DNA from: Bdellovibrio sp.
Lineage (GTDB): Bacteria; Bdellovibrionota; Bdellovibrionia; Bdellovibrionales; Bdellovibrionaceae
Reading direction: 5' to 3'
Assembly: GCA_013360185.1 (NCBI GenBank)
Contig: JABWCO010000019.1
Span: 1 to 36,417, forward strand
DNA: 36,417 nucleotides
The notes under the pieces were generated by a model, which saw nothing but the letters and a program-made list of their open reading frames with translations, was not told the DNA's origin and did no database searches. Shown here one piece after another: positions 16,977 through 27,075 of the stretch (its first letter is position 1; every line of letters begins with the position of its first letter). A program made the translations under genes and the position numbers.

Positions 16977-18944
16977 TTATTTGATTAGAGGTTGATCCTT
17001 ATCTTGGATCGGCGGGTAAACTGGAATGATCACAATGAACTCAGTCCCAACTCCCACCTCAGAACGCACTTGGATTTCGCCGCCGTGATTTTGGATGATG
17101 CCATAAGAGATACTAAGACCTAAGCCCGTGCCCTGCCCAACACCTTTCGTCGTGAAGAATGGATCAAAAATCTTTTCCAATGTTTCCGAAGAAATACCCT
17201 TACCGCTGTCTTGAATAGAAACTTGCACCCAACCCCGACGATCCTTCGAACCCTTGTAATCCTTCAGCGGAGTCGTAGAAATCCAAATATGCCCTGGCCC
17301 GTCTATCGCCTGCGCCGCATTCGAAAGGATATTCATAAAAACTTGATTGATCTGACTTGCATAGCAGTGAATCAGCGGAGTGGGTTCATACTGACGGTGA
17401 ATTTCCAATCGATTTTTGATTTCACCCTGTAAAAGATCTAACGTGGTATCTAAACTTTGCTGCACGTCGATCTCTTGCAACTTCGCCTCTTCCAGACGCG
17501 AGAAATTTCTTAAGCCCAAAACAATGTCGCGCGTGCGGCGAGCACCATCTTGGCAAGACGCTACAAGCTTAGGCAGATCTTTAACAATATAATCAAATTC
17601 GTATTCCTCTTTCAGAGCCGGCAAACGCTGCGGTTCTTTTTCTGCCGCTTCTGACAAAGCTATAAGCTTTTCCGAATAGTCCTTTAGGTGCGTCATGTTA
17701 CTATAAATAAAGCCAATGGGATTATTCAGCTCGTGCGCAACACCGGCGACAAGCTGACCTAAGCTGACCATTTTTGCCGAGTGCACAAGTTTAGTTTGCG
17801 TGTCCTTAAGTTCTTTGTTCGCGTCTTGAAGCTCAGTGATCTTCTTTCTTAAATCGGATCTTGCCTGCCAGATTTTTTTACTCATTTCATTGAAGGATTC
17901 TGTTAGCAAGCCGATCTCAGTGTCATTTTTGACTGGGATTGTGACCGCTTGCTCTTGTGATTCAAACGACTGCAAAGCCTCAACCAAGTCGTACAGGGGT
18001 TTTAAGACCCAATTTGAAGTAACTAAAATTGTTATAATCAAAAGTACGATCACCGCACCCACGACAGTGATAAATGCATAGTTCACATTTTTTAGTACGG
18101 CTTTCGCTTCACTCTTTGACGCTCCCAAGGCGACATAGAATTTCGTCAAGCCCCAATCAATCGGGTAGATCAAAAAACCATACGGAGTTGTGCGCACATT
18201 TAAATCAAAAAAACGTTCCGCACCATTACGAAAATTCGACGCGAAAAAATCTTTTTTATAAAGATAAAAGTCAGGATGGCTGGCGACGACCACTTGCCCC
18301 CCCTCTTTAAAAACGATCAATTCAAGTTTTAATCTGTTTTTTAGTTTCCCGACGAAGGCTTTGTTCAGGTCGACAATCTGCTCGACGTAACCAATTAAAC
18401 GGCCTCCGCCCGCCGTAACTCTTGAAATCAAAATCAAATTAACTTTTTGCGTTTCCGTGAATTCCGCTAAGGCGACTTCTTTTTGACCCTTCATCTCGGC
18501 CATATACTTAGCAGATAAAAAAACTGCATCTTGTACTGGAACGAAGCTTCGCACGGCCTCTTTGTCGTCCTTAAACACAGACGCTAGCATTCTGCCCTCG
18601 CGGTCAAAGAATGTCAGACTGGAAACATTGTCAGATTTTACCCACTGAGAGGTCAAACTGCGGATCGTAGAACCGTCACCGATAGCCATGTGGTAAAGCA
18701 AGCTTGGGTCGCGAACATATTTGTCTCTTTTTTGCTGTAGACCAATGCGTAAGTCCGCCAGAGCCACGTCGATTTCCCGCGCGTTACCCGTCAAACGCTG
18801 CGATAGCTCATAGTCGATGGCCTTTTCGTATTTGATCATCGAGTAAACTGTCACGAATGCAAGTGGGATAACGCTGAACAGAACAAACCATACGATCAGA
18901 ATCGTGCGTAAAGATCGCTTAGGTTTCTTCCGTAGAGTTTTCAC
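16977..18944 (-). CDS. Membrane sensor histidine kinase
   Basis: A 655-residue kinase: TM1 about 13-36; extracytoplasmic sensor domain about 37-285, likely Cache-like; TM2 about 288-309; HAMP about 310-362; coiled coil; dimerisation domain with phosphoacceptor His404 ([13 protein letters not shown]); ATP-binding domain with DSGKGIS and GTGLGLS. The HELNNPxG wording places it in the NtrB/HisKA subgroup common in delta-type bacteria. It starts at GTG and follows the anti-sigma-like gene by only 4 bases, so it is part of that operon. No response regulator is adjacent; the nearest is at 3386. Its signal is unknown. Confidence 0.95.
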   Translation of the reverse strand: MKTLRKKPKRSLRTILIVWFVLFSVIPLAFVTVYSMIKYEKAIDYELSQRLTGNAREIDVALADLRIGLQQKRDKYVRDPSLLYHMAIGDGSTIRSLTSQWVKSDNVSSLTFFDREGRMLASVFKDDKEAVRSFVPVQDAVFLSAKYMAEMKGQKEVALAEFTETQKVNLILISRVTAGGGRLIGYVEQIVDLNKAFVGKLKNRLKLELIVFKEGGQVVVASHPDFYLYKKDFFASNFRNGAERFFDLNVRTTPYGFLIYPIDWGLTKFYVALGASKSEAKAVLKNVNYAFITVVGAVIVLLIITILVTSNWVLKPLYDLVEALQSFESQEQAVTIPVKNDTEIGLLTESFNEMSKKIWQARSDLRKKITELQDANKELKDTQTKLVHSAKMVSLGQLVAGVAHELNNPIGFIYSNMTHLKDYSEKLIALSEAAEKEPQRLPALKEEYEFDYIVKDLPKLVASCQDGARRTRDIVLGLRNFSRLEEAKLQEIDVQQSLDTTLDLLQGEIKNRLEIHRQYEPTPLIHCYASQINQVFMNILSNAAQAIDGPGHIWISTTPLKDYKGSKDRRGWVQVSIQDSGKGISSETLEKIFDPFFTTKGVGQGTGLGLSISYGIIQNHGGEIQVRSEVGVGTEFIVIIPVYPPIQDKDQPLIK

Positions 18945-18948
18945 TTAA

Positions 18949-19965
18949 TCACTTCTTTGCTTCATCCAAAGTGATGATCAGACGAACGATACCGTCAGGC
19001 ATTATGCGGGGATGTTTTTCTTTGGCAATTTTGGGTTTTCCGTAAGTGCCCAAAAAGTTAAGAAGATCCTGGTATTTTGCTTCGGGAATGGTGAAGTGAT
19101 AATACATCGAAGTGGGTGTCTTTTGCCAACCCAGCTCCACCGACCCCGCCTTACGGCCACCAAGTTCTGCAATCTTATCCGTGATCTTTGGACCAATCAC
19201 CGCAATGTTGGTCACCGCAATGTCGCCGCGATAAAGGAATCCCCCACCAACACCCACCACAGAAGCGGCGGTTGTACCTGACGTCTCTGCCAGCGGAGCT
19301 TTATCAGATAATTTTACAGGTGCCTGCGCAGAAGCCCCCGGCGTTTGCGGCCCTGGTTTCGGCGGAACACCTTGGACCACTTGCACTTCAGGATTCTTGC
19401 CAGTGACGGCAGGTTGGTGCGTGGCCGCCACTTTCGCCGTGGTTGTTGAAGGCTTTTCTTCTTCATCAGCAAATTCGGGCTTATCTTCCACCGCCGGTAT
19501 GGCCGTTGTTTCTCCGTTTTTAGAAACTTCCGCTAGGATCACTTCTTTTGATCCGGCCGTATCAAGCTCCATGATTTTTTGCCAAGGTGTGATCGTTAAA
19601 ACTGTCACAATCCCTACGACGACGACCAAAGCTTCAAGTCCCCACTTCAGTCCTTGCGGCCACTTATCAAAATTTGATTTCTGCAAAAGTACGGACAGAT
19701 AATTTGAGGGCGCATTAATTTGCGTAATAATCGGCTGTGACACCACTGTCGCAGAAAGCCTTTCTGCATAGGTTTGGCCGTTTTGAATTTTAGCTAAATC
19801 TAACTGTGCATCACGGGAAAACTTCACATGATCTTCAACGGCTGCGCGACGTTCTTTATCCAAGCTCCCAGACAAATAGTCATAAAGAAGCTCATGCCCG
19901 ATAAAGGGAGAAATTTCGCGTTTACCTTTTTTAGAGAGAGGAATCTTACTTTCCTGTTGCGCCAT
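18949..19965 (-). CDS. Anti-sigma-like membrane protein
   Basis: A 338-residue single-pass protein. Residues about 19-60 (FIGHELLYDYLSGSLDKERRAAVEDHV) match the start of zinc-finger anti-sigma factors, but the HxxxCxxC cysteines are absent, so any sigma binding would be zinc-independent. One hydrophobic segment is near residues 107-127. A long Pro/Thr/Ala/Val-rich linker follows, then a C-terminal domain (about 230-338, YRGDIAVTNIAVIGPKI and LGWQKTPTSMYYHF). The ATG lies inside the end of the sigma-like gene (20-base overlap), the usual layout of a sigma/anti-sigma pair. The histidine kinase is 4 bases downstream. The anti-sigma role is inference from architecture and position. Confidence 0.7.
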   Translation of the reverse strand: MAQQESKIPLSKKGKREISPFIGHELLYDYLSGSLDKERRAAVEDHVKFSRDAQLDLAKIQNGQTYAERLSATVVSQPIITQINAPSNYLSVLLQKSNFDKWPQGLKWGLEALVVVVGIVTVLTITPWQKIMELDTAGSKEVILAEVSKNGETTAIPAVEDKPEFADEEEKPSTTTAKVAATHQPAVTGKNPEVQVVQGVPPKPGPQTPGASAQAPVKLSDKAPLAETSGTTAASVVGVGGGFLYRGDIAVTNIAVIGPKITDKIAELGGRKAGSVELGWQKTPTSMYYHFTIPEAKYQDLLNFLGTYGKPKIAKEKHPRIMPDGIVRLIITLDEAKK

Positions 19966-20416
19966 GCTTTAGCTTACCCACATTTTGGGTCATACTGCCC
20001 AATTTACGAAGTGCTCGTCCCAAACGATAACGAATAGTTCCTTGAGTTATGCCTAAGCCTTCAGAAATATCGTCGTCTTCCATTTTCAAAATTTTAGACC
20101 AGATCACTGTTAACAGCTCGTCTTCAGACGCTGTCTTTTGAAACTCACGCCATGGTCCTAAGTCAAATCCCTCGGGAATTAACCAACCGGATTCTACGGA
20201 TGTGTTGGGGCGACCACGGGAAACACGGGACTTATATTTATCCCACGTCACTTTGGTGGCAGAAACAATTGCGACAGAATTTTTTAACTGGGGATTTTTT
20301 TGCTTTCGCACCCGACCAAGGGCCAGTGCCTGGGTTGCAGCCTCTACGGCTTTTTGATCATCAAGAAAAGCAAAGTAAAAAAACAGAGCGATAGATTGTA
20401 CGTCGGCCTCAGTCAT
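19946..20416 (-). CDS. Divergent ECF-sigma-like regulator
   Basis: A 156-residue protein from ATG 20416, which has AAGGTG upstream; a TTG at 20443 is the alternative. The C-terminal half has a region 4-like helix-turn-helix (DDDISEGLGITQGTIRYRLGRALRKLG, about 108-134). The N-terminal half has helices that could be a strongly altered region 2 (ALFFYFAFLDDQKAVEAATQA), but no clear -10-binding motif. Normal ECF sigma factors are 170-200 residues, so this is short and divergent. It could be a true sigma factor, or a DNA-binding regulator derived from one. It overlaps the anti-sigma-like gene by 20 bases. Confidence 0.7.
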   Translation of the reverse strand: MTEADVQSIALFFYFAFLDDQKAVEAATQALALGRVRKQKNPQLKNSVAIVSATKVTWDKYKSRVSRGRPNTSVESGWLIPEGFDLGPWREFQKTASEDELLTVIWSKILKMEDDDISEGLGITQGTIRYRLGRALRKLGSMTQNVGKLKHGATGK

Positions 20417-20482
20417 TGACACCTTTTGGTTAAGGTTGCTCAAAAAAACTTCAAAGCTGTTTTCTTAAGCCACCCTTAAATA

Positions 20483-21578
<1,096 letters not shown>

Positions 21579-21603
21579 TGCAGATATTTAGACTAATTTT
21601 CCG

Positions 21604-22647
21604 TTATTTTGACGCAGCCGCACAGCTAACGGTAAGATCACTCTCTGCGAAGCTCCCACCGTAAGTCACCTGCAGACCCTCGCTAAGGGTGGCTTCCGCT
21701 TTCAGACTTTTATCAAAATCAACTTCCATAATTTCGATCATGATTTTTTCCAAGTGCCCACCAGCTGCGGGAATCAGACGAACAGAAACCGTATCACGGT
21801 TGCGACCTTTGATAAGTTCTTTTGTCGTCGCCGTTTTCAAATCCCACGAAAATTCTTCCGTGCGTTGAGAGGCGCTACGATTGTGCGCCCCAGTGTACCC
21901 TTGGCTGTAAGTACAAATCACGCGGGAAAGATTAGACTTTGGTCTTCGGAACGACGCATTTGAAATACACATCGTATCAACTTCTTTTTGATTTTCATAG
22001 TTCGTCACAATCAAACGAACGTGTGAACCTAGCTCTGTGCTAGCAGAAAAAGTTCCACCGGCACGAGGCTGCTGAACTTGAATTTGCCCCAAAGCGGCCG
22101 ACCGAGCATTTGCTGGCCATAACAAGAAGTTCACACGACCATACGAATCTGTTGCTTGCGACATAATCCCGTAGGTTTGTTTACGACGGCCGTCCCAAAA
22201 AATATCTCGGAAACTTTGTCGACGTTGCGGATTGAAGGGGTTCATGTTTTCAATAAATTTACGATCTTTTAAATCAAGGCCATTCACCACACAACGAGCC
22301 GTGTTTGCCATAGGCAGCTTCCCGACGTTTGTTATTGGCGCTGCGGTACACTGGCGATTGTATACTTCAATACGCATCTCTCTCGCACACTGGTTATTTA
22401 AAACATCGTTTAATAAAGCGTTACAATAATCTTGTTTTGAATTTAGAGTATGCTTGCCCGTCGAGCATCCATTGTATTTGTATTCGTAAGTAAATACGGA
22501 GGATTGGGTTCCCCCAGGCAAAGGAGTCACCGTAGTGTCTGCCGGAACCACCGGAGTCACGATCGGAGCACCCCCGCCCCCATCTTTTGAACAGGCACCA
22601 AGAACTAAAAATAGTGATGTATAAAGAACGATCCAGTGTTTATCCAC
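21604..22647 (-). CDS. Cysteine-containing lipoprotein, unknown function
   Basis: A lipoprotein of 347 residues from the GTG at 22647. Signal peptide with lipobox LGAC (Ser at +2), a Gly-rich and Pro/Val/Thr-rich linker, then a domain with about eight scattered cysteines, probably disulphide-bonded in the periplasm. Recognisable segments include YKYNGCSTGKHTL, CAREMRIEVYNRQC and DIFWDGRRKQTYG, but I cannot place it in a family. The start is decided by an AGGAGGT that abuts ATG 22653 (no spacing) and stands 6 bases before the GTG. It precedes mreB, which has its own promoter. Confidence 0.8.
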   Translation of the reverse strand: MDKHWIVLYTSLFLVLGACSKDGGGGAPIVTPVVPADTTVTPLPGGTQSSVFTYEYKYNGCSTGKHTLNSKQDYCNALLNDVLNNQCAREMRIEVYNRQCTAAPITNVGKLPMANTARCVVNGLDLKDRKFIENMNPFNPQRRQSFRDIFWDGRRKQTYGIMSQATDSYGRVNFLLWPANARSAALGQIQVQQPRAGGTFSASTELGSHVRLIVTNYENQKEVDTMCISNASFRRPKSNLSRVICTYSQGYTGAHNRSASQRTEEFSWDLKTATTKELIKGRNRDTVSVRLIPAAGGHLEKIMIEIMEVDFDKSLKAEATLSEGLQVTYGGSFAESDLTVSCAAASK

Positions 22648-22653
22648 GGACAT

Positions 22654-22660
22654 ACCTCCT
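22654..22660 (-). promoter_or_regulatory. Ribosome site that decides a GTG start
   Basis: Minus-strand AGGAGGT is directly followed by ATG (22653), leaving no spacer, but lies 6 bases before GTG at 22647. The GTG is therefore the likely start of the lipoprotein. Confidence 0.7.
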
Positions 22661-22731
22661 ATGAGATATGCGCAAGTAATACAAGGAACCTGCCACCCTG
22701 GTTGTGGTCTATAAATGAAGACGCCTGGACA

Positions 22732-22778
22732 GCCCTAAAAACAATATAGGGCCGCGACAAATAAGGGCACCACCCTTA
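22732..22778 (-). terminator. Two hairpins between glpD and the lipoprotein gene
   Basis: The 153-base gap holds two 6-bp inverted repeats. The first met after glpD is TAAGGG / CCCTTA (22778-22762, loop 5), followed on the minus strand by TTTG. The second is GCCCTA / TAGGGC (22752-22732). Neither has a long T-run, so one or both may be a weak glpD terminator or may sit in the lipoprotein leader. Confidence 0.4.
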
Positions 22779-22800
22779 ATGGAAGGAAGGGGGGTAAGGG

Positions 22801-24435
22801 CTATAGAAGATGCTTTTTCCACTCTACTTCATGGGCCATATACTCGGTAAGAAGATGCTTTTCGTCCTTCAGGCGGGCGTCCGTCCAACCCAGCTTTTCC
22901 TGAAAAACAGCCCCGACTTCGTCCATCACTTTTACGCCATGGTTACGATCGGCCAAGAACAACGGCACGCGACGGGAATAGAAGTCACGCATGTGCAGAC
23001 ACATCGTCATATCAATGGCCTGGGCGGCTTCTTGCTGCCAATAGGTGTAATTTTCTGAGTACCTATTAAAAATTTCTTGAGCCTCAAGCCCATAACGCTG
23101 AGCCAACAAACGAACCTCATCCAAGGGACGACCTGTGTTTTCCGCCCACGCATGCACTAAGCTTTGCGCCTGACCAAAGACCTCAACACCCGTGTAAGGA
23201 TTTAAAGGAACTGCAGTATTGGCTTTAGCAAACTTCACGCGCTCTTCAAACGTAAACGATTGCAAAGCTTTGCTGACGGTTTGTTCGCACATCAAGCGAT
23301 AGGTTGTATACTTGCCACCGGCAACAAAAGTAATACCACGATCATCCGAAAGAATTGTGTGCTCACGGCTGGTCTTGCCTTCACTCGAGGAGCCATCATT
23401 TACTAACGGACGAACTCCGGCATAACTGGCAATCACATCATGGGCCGTAATACCCGCACCCGGGAAATAGTCAGCAATAACTTTTAACAGGTAGCGCACG
23501 TCTTCGGGTGTTGCGACAACATCTTCAGGGTGTTCTTGAAAGTCCGTATCGGTGGTGCCGATAATGATCATTTCATGGCGAGGAATACCGAAAACAATGC
23601 GATCACTTTTTTCCGCCGCCATCACCACCGCACTTGAAAGTGGCAGGCGATGTTTAGGTAAAGTTAAGTGAATTCCTTTGGTTGGACGTAAGATTTTTTT
23701 CCAATCCTTTAAAAGACTTTGTCCTAATTCGTCAGTCCACGGGCCCACACTGCTGATCACATGACGACCTTTGATCGCAAACTTCTCTTGGGTCTGCTGA
23801 TCTTCACACATTATTTCAGAAATTTTACCATCTGTGAATTTTGCTCCAGTGGCCTTGATGTAATTTGCGCACACAGCGCCTAGTTCATTGGCTGATCTTA
23901 AAGTTTCGTGCACCAGTCGATCATCATCCATGTAAGCATCTGAATAAATATATGAACCCACAAGGCCCCGTGAACGAATCGCTGGCATGTGTTCTATAGA
24001 TTCCTTGGCATTAAGACGTTCGTGCATTTCAGGCGTTTGGAAAAGCGCCAAGGCATCGTACAGCCACATGCCCATGCCCATCTTAAACATCCCCACGCGG
24101 CTTTCTTCATACAGTGGCAGCATAAATCTTAAGGGGTGGACGAGGTGGGGTGCCATTTCAAACAAACGAGTGCGTTCATTTAAAGCTTCAAAAACAAGTT
24201 TGAACTCCATGTTCTCTAAATAACGAATGCCACCGTGTATAAGTTTGCTCGATTTTGAAGACGTGCCCGACGCAAAATCTCGGCCTTCGATCAGGGCCAC
24301 GGACATACCGCGGGCGGCCGCATCACGCGCCACGCCGGCTCCGTTAATTCCTCCCCCGATCACGATCACATCAAATTCCTGAGTTCTCATTTTATTGATA
24401 TTTTCGATGCGATTTGCGAAGGAGAATTTTTTCAT
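22801..24435 (-). CDS. glpD: Aerobic glycerol-3-phosphate dehydrogenase
   Basis: A 544-residue FAD-dependent enzyme oxidising sn-glycerol 3-phosphate to dihydroxyacetone phosphate and passing electrons to quinone. The N-terminal Rossmann motif GGGINGAGVARDAAARG (about residues 26-42) binds FAD. SGTSSKSSKLIHGGIRYLE and GGKYTTYR are characteristic GlpD wording. Length is normal, and the enzyme is peripheral to the inner membrane. AAAGG lies 8 bases before the ATG. It follows the GNAT-like gene by 4 bases, suggesting one transcript. A predator digesting prey lipids would release glycerol phosphate, so the gene fits that lifestyle (inference). No glpF or glpK is in view. Confidence 0.95.
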   Translation of the reverse strand: MKKFSFANRIENINKMRTQEFDVIVIGGGINGAGVARDAAARGMSVALIEGRDFASGTSSKSSKLIHGGIRYLENMEFKLVFEALNERTRLFEMAPHLVHPLRFMLPLYEESRVGMFKMGMGMWLYDALALFQTPEMHERLNAKESIEHMPAIRSRGLVGSYIYSDAYMDDDRLVHETLRSANELGAVCANYIKATGAKFTDGKISEIMCEDQQTQEKFAIKGRHVISSVGPWTDELGQSLLKDWKKILRPTKGIHLTLPKHRLPLSSAVVMAAEKSDRIVFGIPRHEMIIIGTTDTDFQEHPEDVVATPEDVRYLLKVIADYFPGAGITAHDVIASYAGVRPLVNDGSSSEGKTSREHTILSDDRGITFVAGGKYTTYRLMCEQTVSKALQSFTFEERVKFAKANTAVPLNPYTGVEVFGQAQSLVHAWAENTGRPLDEVRLLAQRYGLEAQEIFNRYSENYTYWQQEAAQAIDMTMCLHMRDFYSRRVPLFLADRNHGVKVMDEVGAVFQEKLGWTDARLKDEKHLLTEYMAHEVEWKKHLL

Positions 24436-24439
24436 GATG

Positions 24440-24895
24440 TTAACCTTTCGTCGTCCTAACTGAAAGCGTTCCTGGTTGCCACGGCTCTGGCTTGAAGGAT
24501 TTTACGGAATTGGGAACTCCATTATCATTGGGAAAGTACACTCTTTGTAAATTCTTTTCGCGTCCCAGCTTGTAGGCTAGCTCGCAAAGTTCGTCACGTG
24601 CCTGTAAAGAAGTGTACTGGACATGCTCTACCCACAAAGACTGCGTATGACCGTCAAAAAACAAAAGCGGTTGCGCAATTAAATATCCCACAAGCTTGTT
24701 ATCTTCCGGATCACGCGCCAGGAAACTCCAACCCACAGAAATATAATGATTTAATGCTTCGACGCGGAATTTAGAATTCCAAGCCGCCATCATTCTTTCC
24801 ATTTCGTCAGGAAAGGCTTCAGCGAGCTTTTTATTTTCTAGATCCTGGATTTCTTGTAGATCGTCTGCCTGAATCACGCGGCAAAAAAGGCTCAT
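24440..24895 (-). CDS. GNAT-like N-acetyltransferase
   Basis: A 151-residue protein from the ATG at 24895, chosen because AAGGAG lies 10 bases upstream; the in-frame ATG at 24916 precedes that site. The centre has a GNAT-like strand-loop (GWSFLARDPEDNKLVGYLIAQP) and a following helix region (ARDELCELAYKLGREKNL), with FPNDN near the end. The usual acetyl-CoA-binding R/Q-x-x-G-x-G/A signature is not clear. It is co-oriented with glpD and 4 bases upstream of it. The substrate is unknown. Confidence 0.65.
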   Translation of the reverse strand: MSLFCRVIQADDLQEIQDLENKKLAEAFPDEMERMMAAWNSKFRVEALNHYISVGWSFLARDPEDNKLVGYLIAQPLLFFDGHTQSLWVEHVQYTSLQARDELCELAYKLGREKNLQRVYFPNDNGVPNSVKSFKPEPWQPGTLSVRTTKG

Positions 24896-24909
24896 GACCT
24901 GAGGTCTCC

Positions 24910-24938
24910 TTGTCATTTAACTGTTCCTATTTCATACT
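24910..24938 (+). promoter_or_regulatory. Promoter of HAD phosphatase gene, possibly leaderless
   Basis: TTGTCA (24910-24915), 17-base spacer, CATACT (24933-24938). The start of transcription would fall at or within a few bases of ATG 24947. No ribosome site precedes that ATG, so the mRNA may be leaderless. Confidence 0.5.
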
Positions 24939-24946
24939 AACAGCGC

Positions 24947-25690
24947 ATGAAATACAAAGATTATTCTCCCGACATTTGGAAGCGCTTAAATACGACACTA
25001 GACCAAGTTTTAAAAGAGGATTCTTCTCCTGTGGCTGCTTTTGACGCTGACGGAACTCTTTGGGACATCGACCTGGGTGAAACGTTCTTTCACTATCAGA
25101 TCGATAACAAACTTGTCAGCCTGCCTCCACACCCGTGGGAGCACTATGAAACCATGAAAGCGAAGAATGCTCCAGAGGCGTACCTTTGGCTAGCTCAAAT
25201 CTGCCAGGGAAAGAAGCTGGAGCAAGTGCACCAATGGGCGGTGGACGGCGTAAAGGCCGCATCCCCCTTGCCTATCTTCCTAGAGCAAAAACGTCTGATT
25301 GACCTGTTTCTTTCTAAGGGCGTTAGGATTTATATCATTACCGCTTCAGTGAAGTGGGCCGTGGAACCTGGCGTAGAAATCTTGGGCCTTACAAAAGACA
25401 ATGTTATTGGCATTGAAACGGAAGTGAACGAAGGACTTATTTCTAACCGCCAAAAAGGACTTATTACTTATCGCCAAGGTAAAGTTGACGCCTTAATGGA
25501 AATCACGGGCGGAAAGAAACCTTTCTTTGCGTCAGGCAATACTATGGGCGATTTCCAATTGCTTCAGTCTGCAACTCATCTAAGCTTAGCGGTAAGTGCT
25601 GCCTCCCGCGATGATAAGCTCTTTAAGACTGAATATGAACTACAACAAAATGCAGAAAAATTCGGGTGGCTGTCGCACCGATTTGTTTAA
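24947..25690 (+). CDS. HAD-superfamily phosphatase (PSP-like)
   Basis: A 247-residue haloacid dehalogenase phosphatase related to phosphoserine phosphatase. Catalytic Asp motif FDADGT (about residues 31-36, nucleophile Asp32), threonine/serine motif IITAS, lysine motif GKVDAL and the acidic motif GNTMGDF. A helical cap lies between the first and second motifs. The substrate could be phosphoserine, phosphocholine or another small phosphomonoester; the sequence does not decide. A strong terminator follows. It is divergent from the GNAT/glpD operon. Confidence 0.9.
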   Translation: MKYKDYSPDIWKRLNTTLDQVLKEDSSPVAAFDADGTLWDIDLGETFFHYQIDNKLVSLPPHPWEHYETMKAKNAPEAYLWLAQICQGKKLEQVHQWAVDGVKAASPLPIFLEQKRLIDLFLSKGVRIYIITASVKWAVEPGVEILGLTKDNVIGIETEVNEGLISNRQKGLITYRQGKVDALMEITGGKKPFFASGNTMGDFQLLQSATHLSLAVSAASRDDKLFKTEYELQQNAEKFGWLSHRFV

Positions 25691-25711
25691 ACTGTCAGGC
25701 AAATTAAAATA

Positions 25712-25739
25712 AAAAAGGCCAAGAAATCTTGGCCTTTTT
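25712..25739. terminator. Bidirectional rho-independent terminator
   Basis: A-tract, GGCCAAGA and TCTTGGCC around an AA loop, then T-tract: A/T runs flank a GC-rich stem on both sides. It separates the convergent HAD phosphatase (+) and Xaa-Pro aminopeptidase (-) genes. Confidence 0.9.
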
Positions 25740-25746
25740 CTTATCT

Positions 25747-27066
25747 TTAAGCTTTACCGACAACTTTTTCTAAGTCGGCAATTTCTTTAGGTACGGATGA
25801 GGTCATGTTTTCAGATCCTGCCGAAGTCACACGGATGTTGTCTTCGATACGGATACCAATTCCCCGATACCTTTGTGGTGCTGATGTGTCGTCAGCTGGG
25901 ATGTAAATTCCCGGTTCGACCGTAAAGCACATATTCGCTTCAATCGGACGTGGTTCACCTTTTTTGAAATACAAACCTGCATCATGGACATCCAGACCCA
26001 ACCAGTGACCGATACCATGTGGATAATATTTCTTTTGCGCCAGCGCTTGGATCAAGTCATCCTTGCGACCTGAAAGCAAGCCAAGCTCAAGCATAGCGTC
26101 TGTTAAAAGAGACGTGCCCATTTCGTGCAAATCTTTAAACACAATTCCTGGCTTCACGAAATCAATGATCTCTTTTTGTACTTTCAAAACGGCTTCATAG
26201 ACCCGGGCCTGTTCATCAGTGAACTTGCCATTCACTGGGAACGTTCTGGTGATATCACCCGTATAATAATTGTATTCCGCACCGGCATCGATCAACAGCA
26301 AGTCGCCGTCTTTGCAAATTTGGTCATTAAAATTATAATGCAATGTGGTCGCATTATTTCCCGAAGCTACGATATAGCCGTAACCTTCACGGGCTGACCC
26401 CTTCATAAAGAAGTGATGAGCCAAAACACCTTGCACTTGTCTTTCAGTGACCCCAGGACGAGTAAAATGCATGGCTGCTAAATGACCTTGCGCTGTGATT
26501 TCACAGGCTTCACGCATTTGTGTCAGTTCATATTCTGATTTCACCAAACGCATTTCGCCAATCAAGGTGTCTGCATCATGAATTGATAACAAGCCATAAC
26601 CCGTGCGCCCCTGCATTTGTCTTACAGATTCAAGAACACCTTGCATGCGCTCATCGAGTTCGTGATTTTTGTACAGACGATAATAAACGCGATCCACTTC
26701 TTTTAACAATTGAGGCGCGACTTTTGCGAACTCATCAATGTGATAGGCTTTATCAATTTTGAATTCACGCTCACAGCCTTCCGGACCATAACGGAAGCCA
26801 TCCCAAGTTTCTCTTTCTGGGTCCTTACGACGTACAAACATCACAGTCTCAGGCTTCATGCCTGGACGATAAATTAAAACAGAATCTGGCTCTTCCCAGC
26901 CCGTCAAATAAAACATATTTGAATCTTGGCGATAGGGAAAATGCACATCATGATTGCGAACCAATTCAGGGTGAGACCCCACAACCAAAGCTCCGCCGGC
27001 AATTTCTTGTCCGAGCTTCTTTCTTCTTTCAGCGAAAATGTTCATATCAAAAGTGGGTTTTCTCAT
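25747..27066 (-). CDS. pepP: Xaa-Pro aminopeptidase (M24)
   Basis: A 439-residue enzyme removing N-terminal residues before proline. The N-terminal AMP_N domain (to about 170, with FPYRQDSNMFYLTGW) is followed by the pita-bread M24 domain with all dinuclear metal ligands: LIDAGAEYNYYTGDITRTF (two Asp), HGIGHWLGLDVHD (His), FTVEPGIYIP (Glu) and IRIEDNI (Glu). Length matches E. coli PepP (about 440). AGGAG lies 7 bases before the ATG. It follows the patatin-like gene after 9 bases, so it belongs to the xseA-to-pepP run. It probably degrades peptides in the cytoplasm. Confidence 0.95.
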   Translation of the reverse strand: MRKPTFDMNIFAERRKKLGQEIAGGALVVGSHPELVRNHDVHFPYRQDSNMFYLTGWEEPDSVLIYRPGMKPETVMFVRRKDPERETWDGFRYGPEGCEREFKIDKAYHIDEFAKVAPQLLKEVDRVYYRLYKNHELDERMQGVLESVRQMQGRTGYGLLSIHDADTLIGEMRLVKSEYELTQMREACEITAQGHLAAMHFTRPGVTERQVQGVLAHHFFMKGSAREGYGYIVASGNNATTLHYNFNDQICKDGDLLLIDAGAEYNYYTGDITRTFPVNGKFTDEQARVYEAVLKVQKEIIDFVKPGIVFKDLHEMGTSLLTDAMLELGLLSGRKDDLIQALAQKKYYPHGIGHWLGLDVHDAGLYFKKGEPRPIEANMCFTVEPGIYIPADDTSAPQRYRGIGIRIEDNIRVTSAGSENMTSSVPKEIADLEKVVGKA

Positions 27067-27075
27067 ACGTTACTC

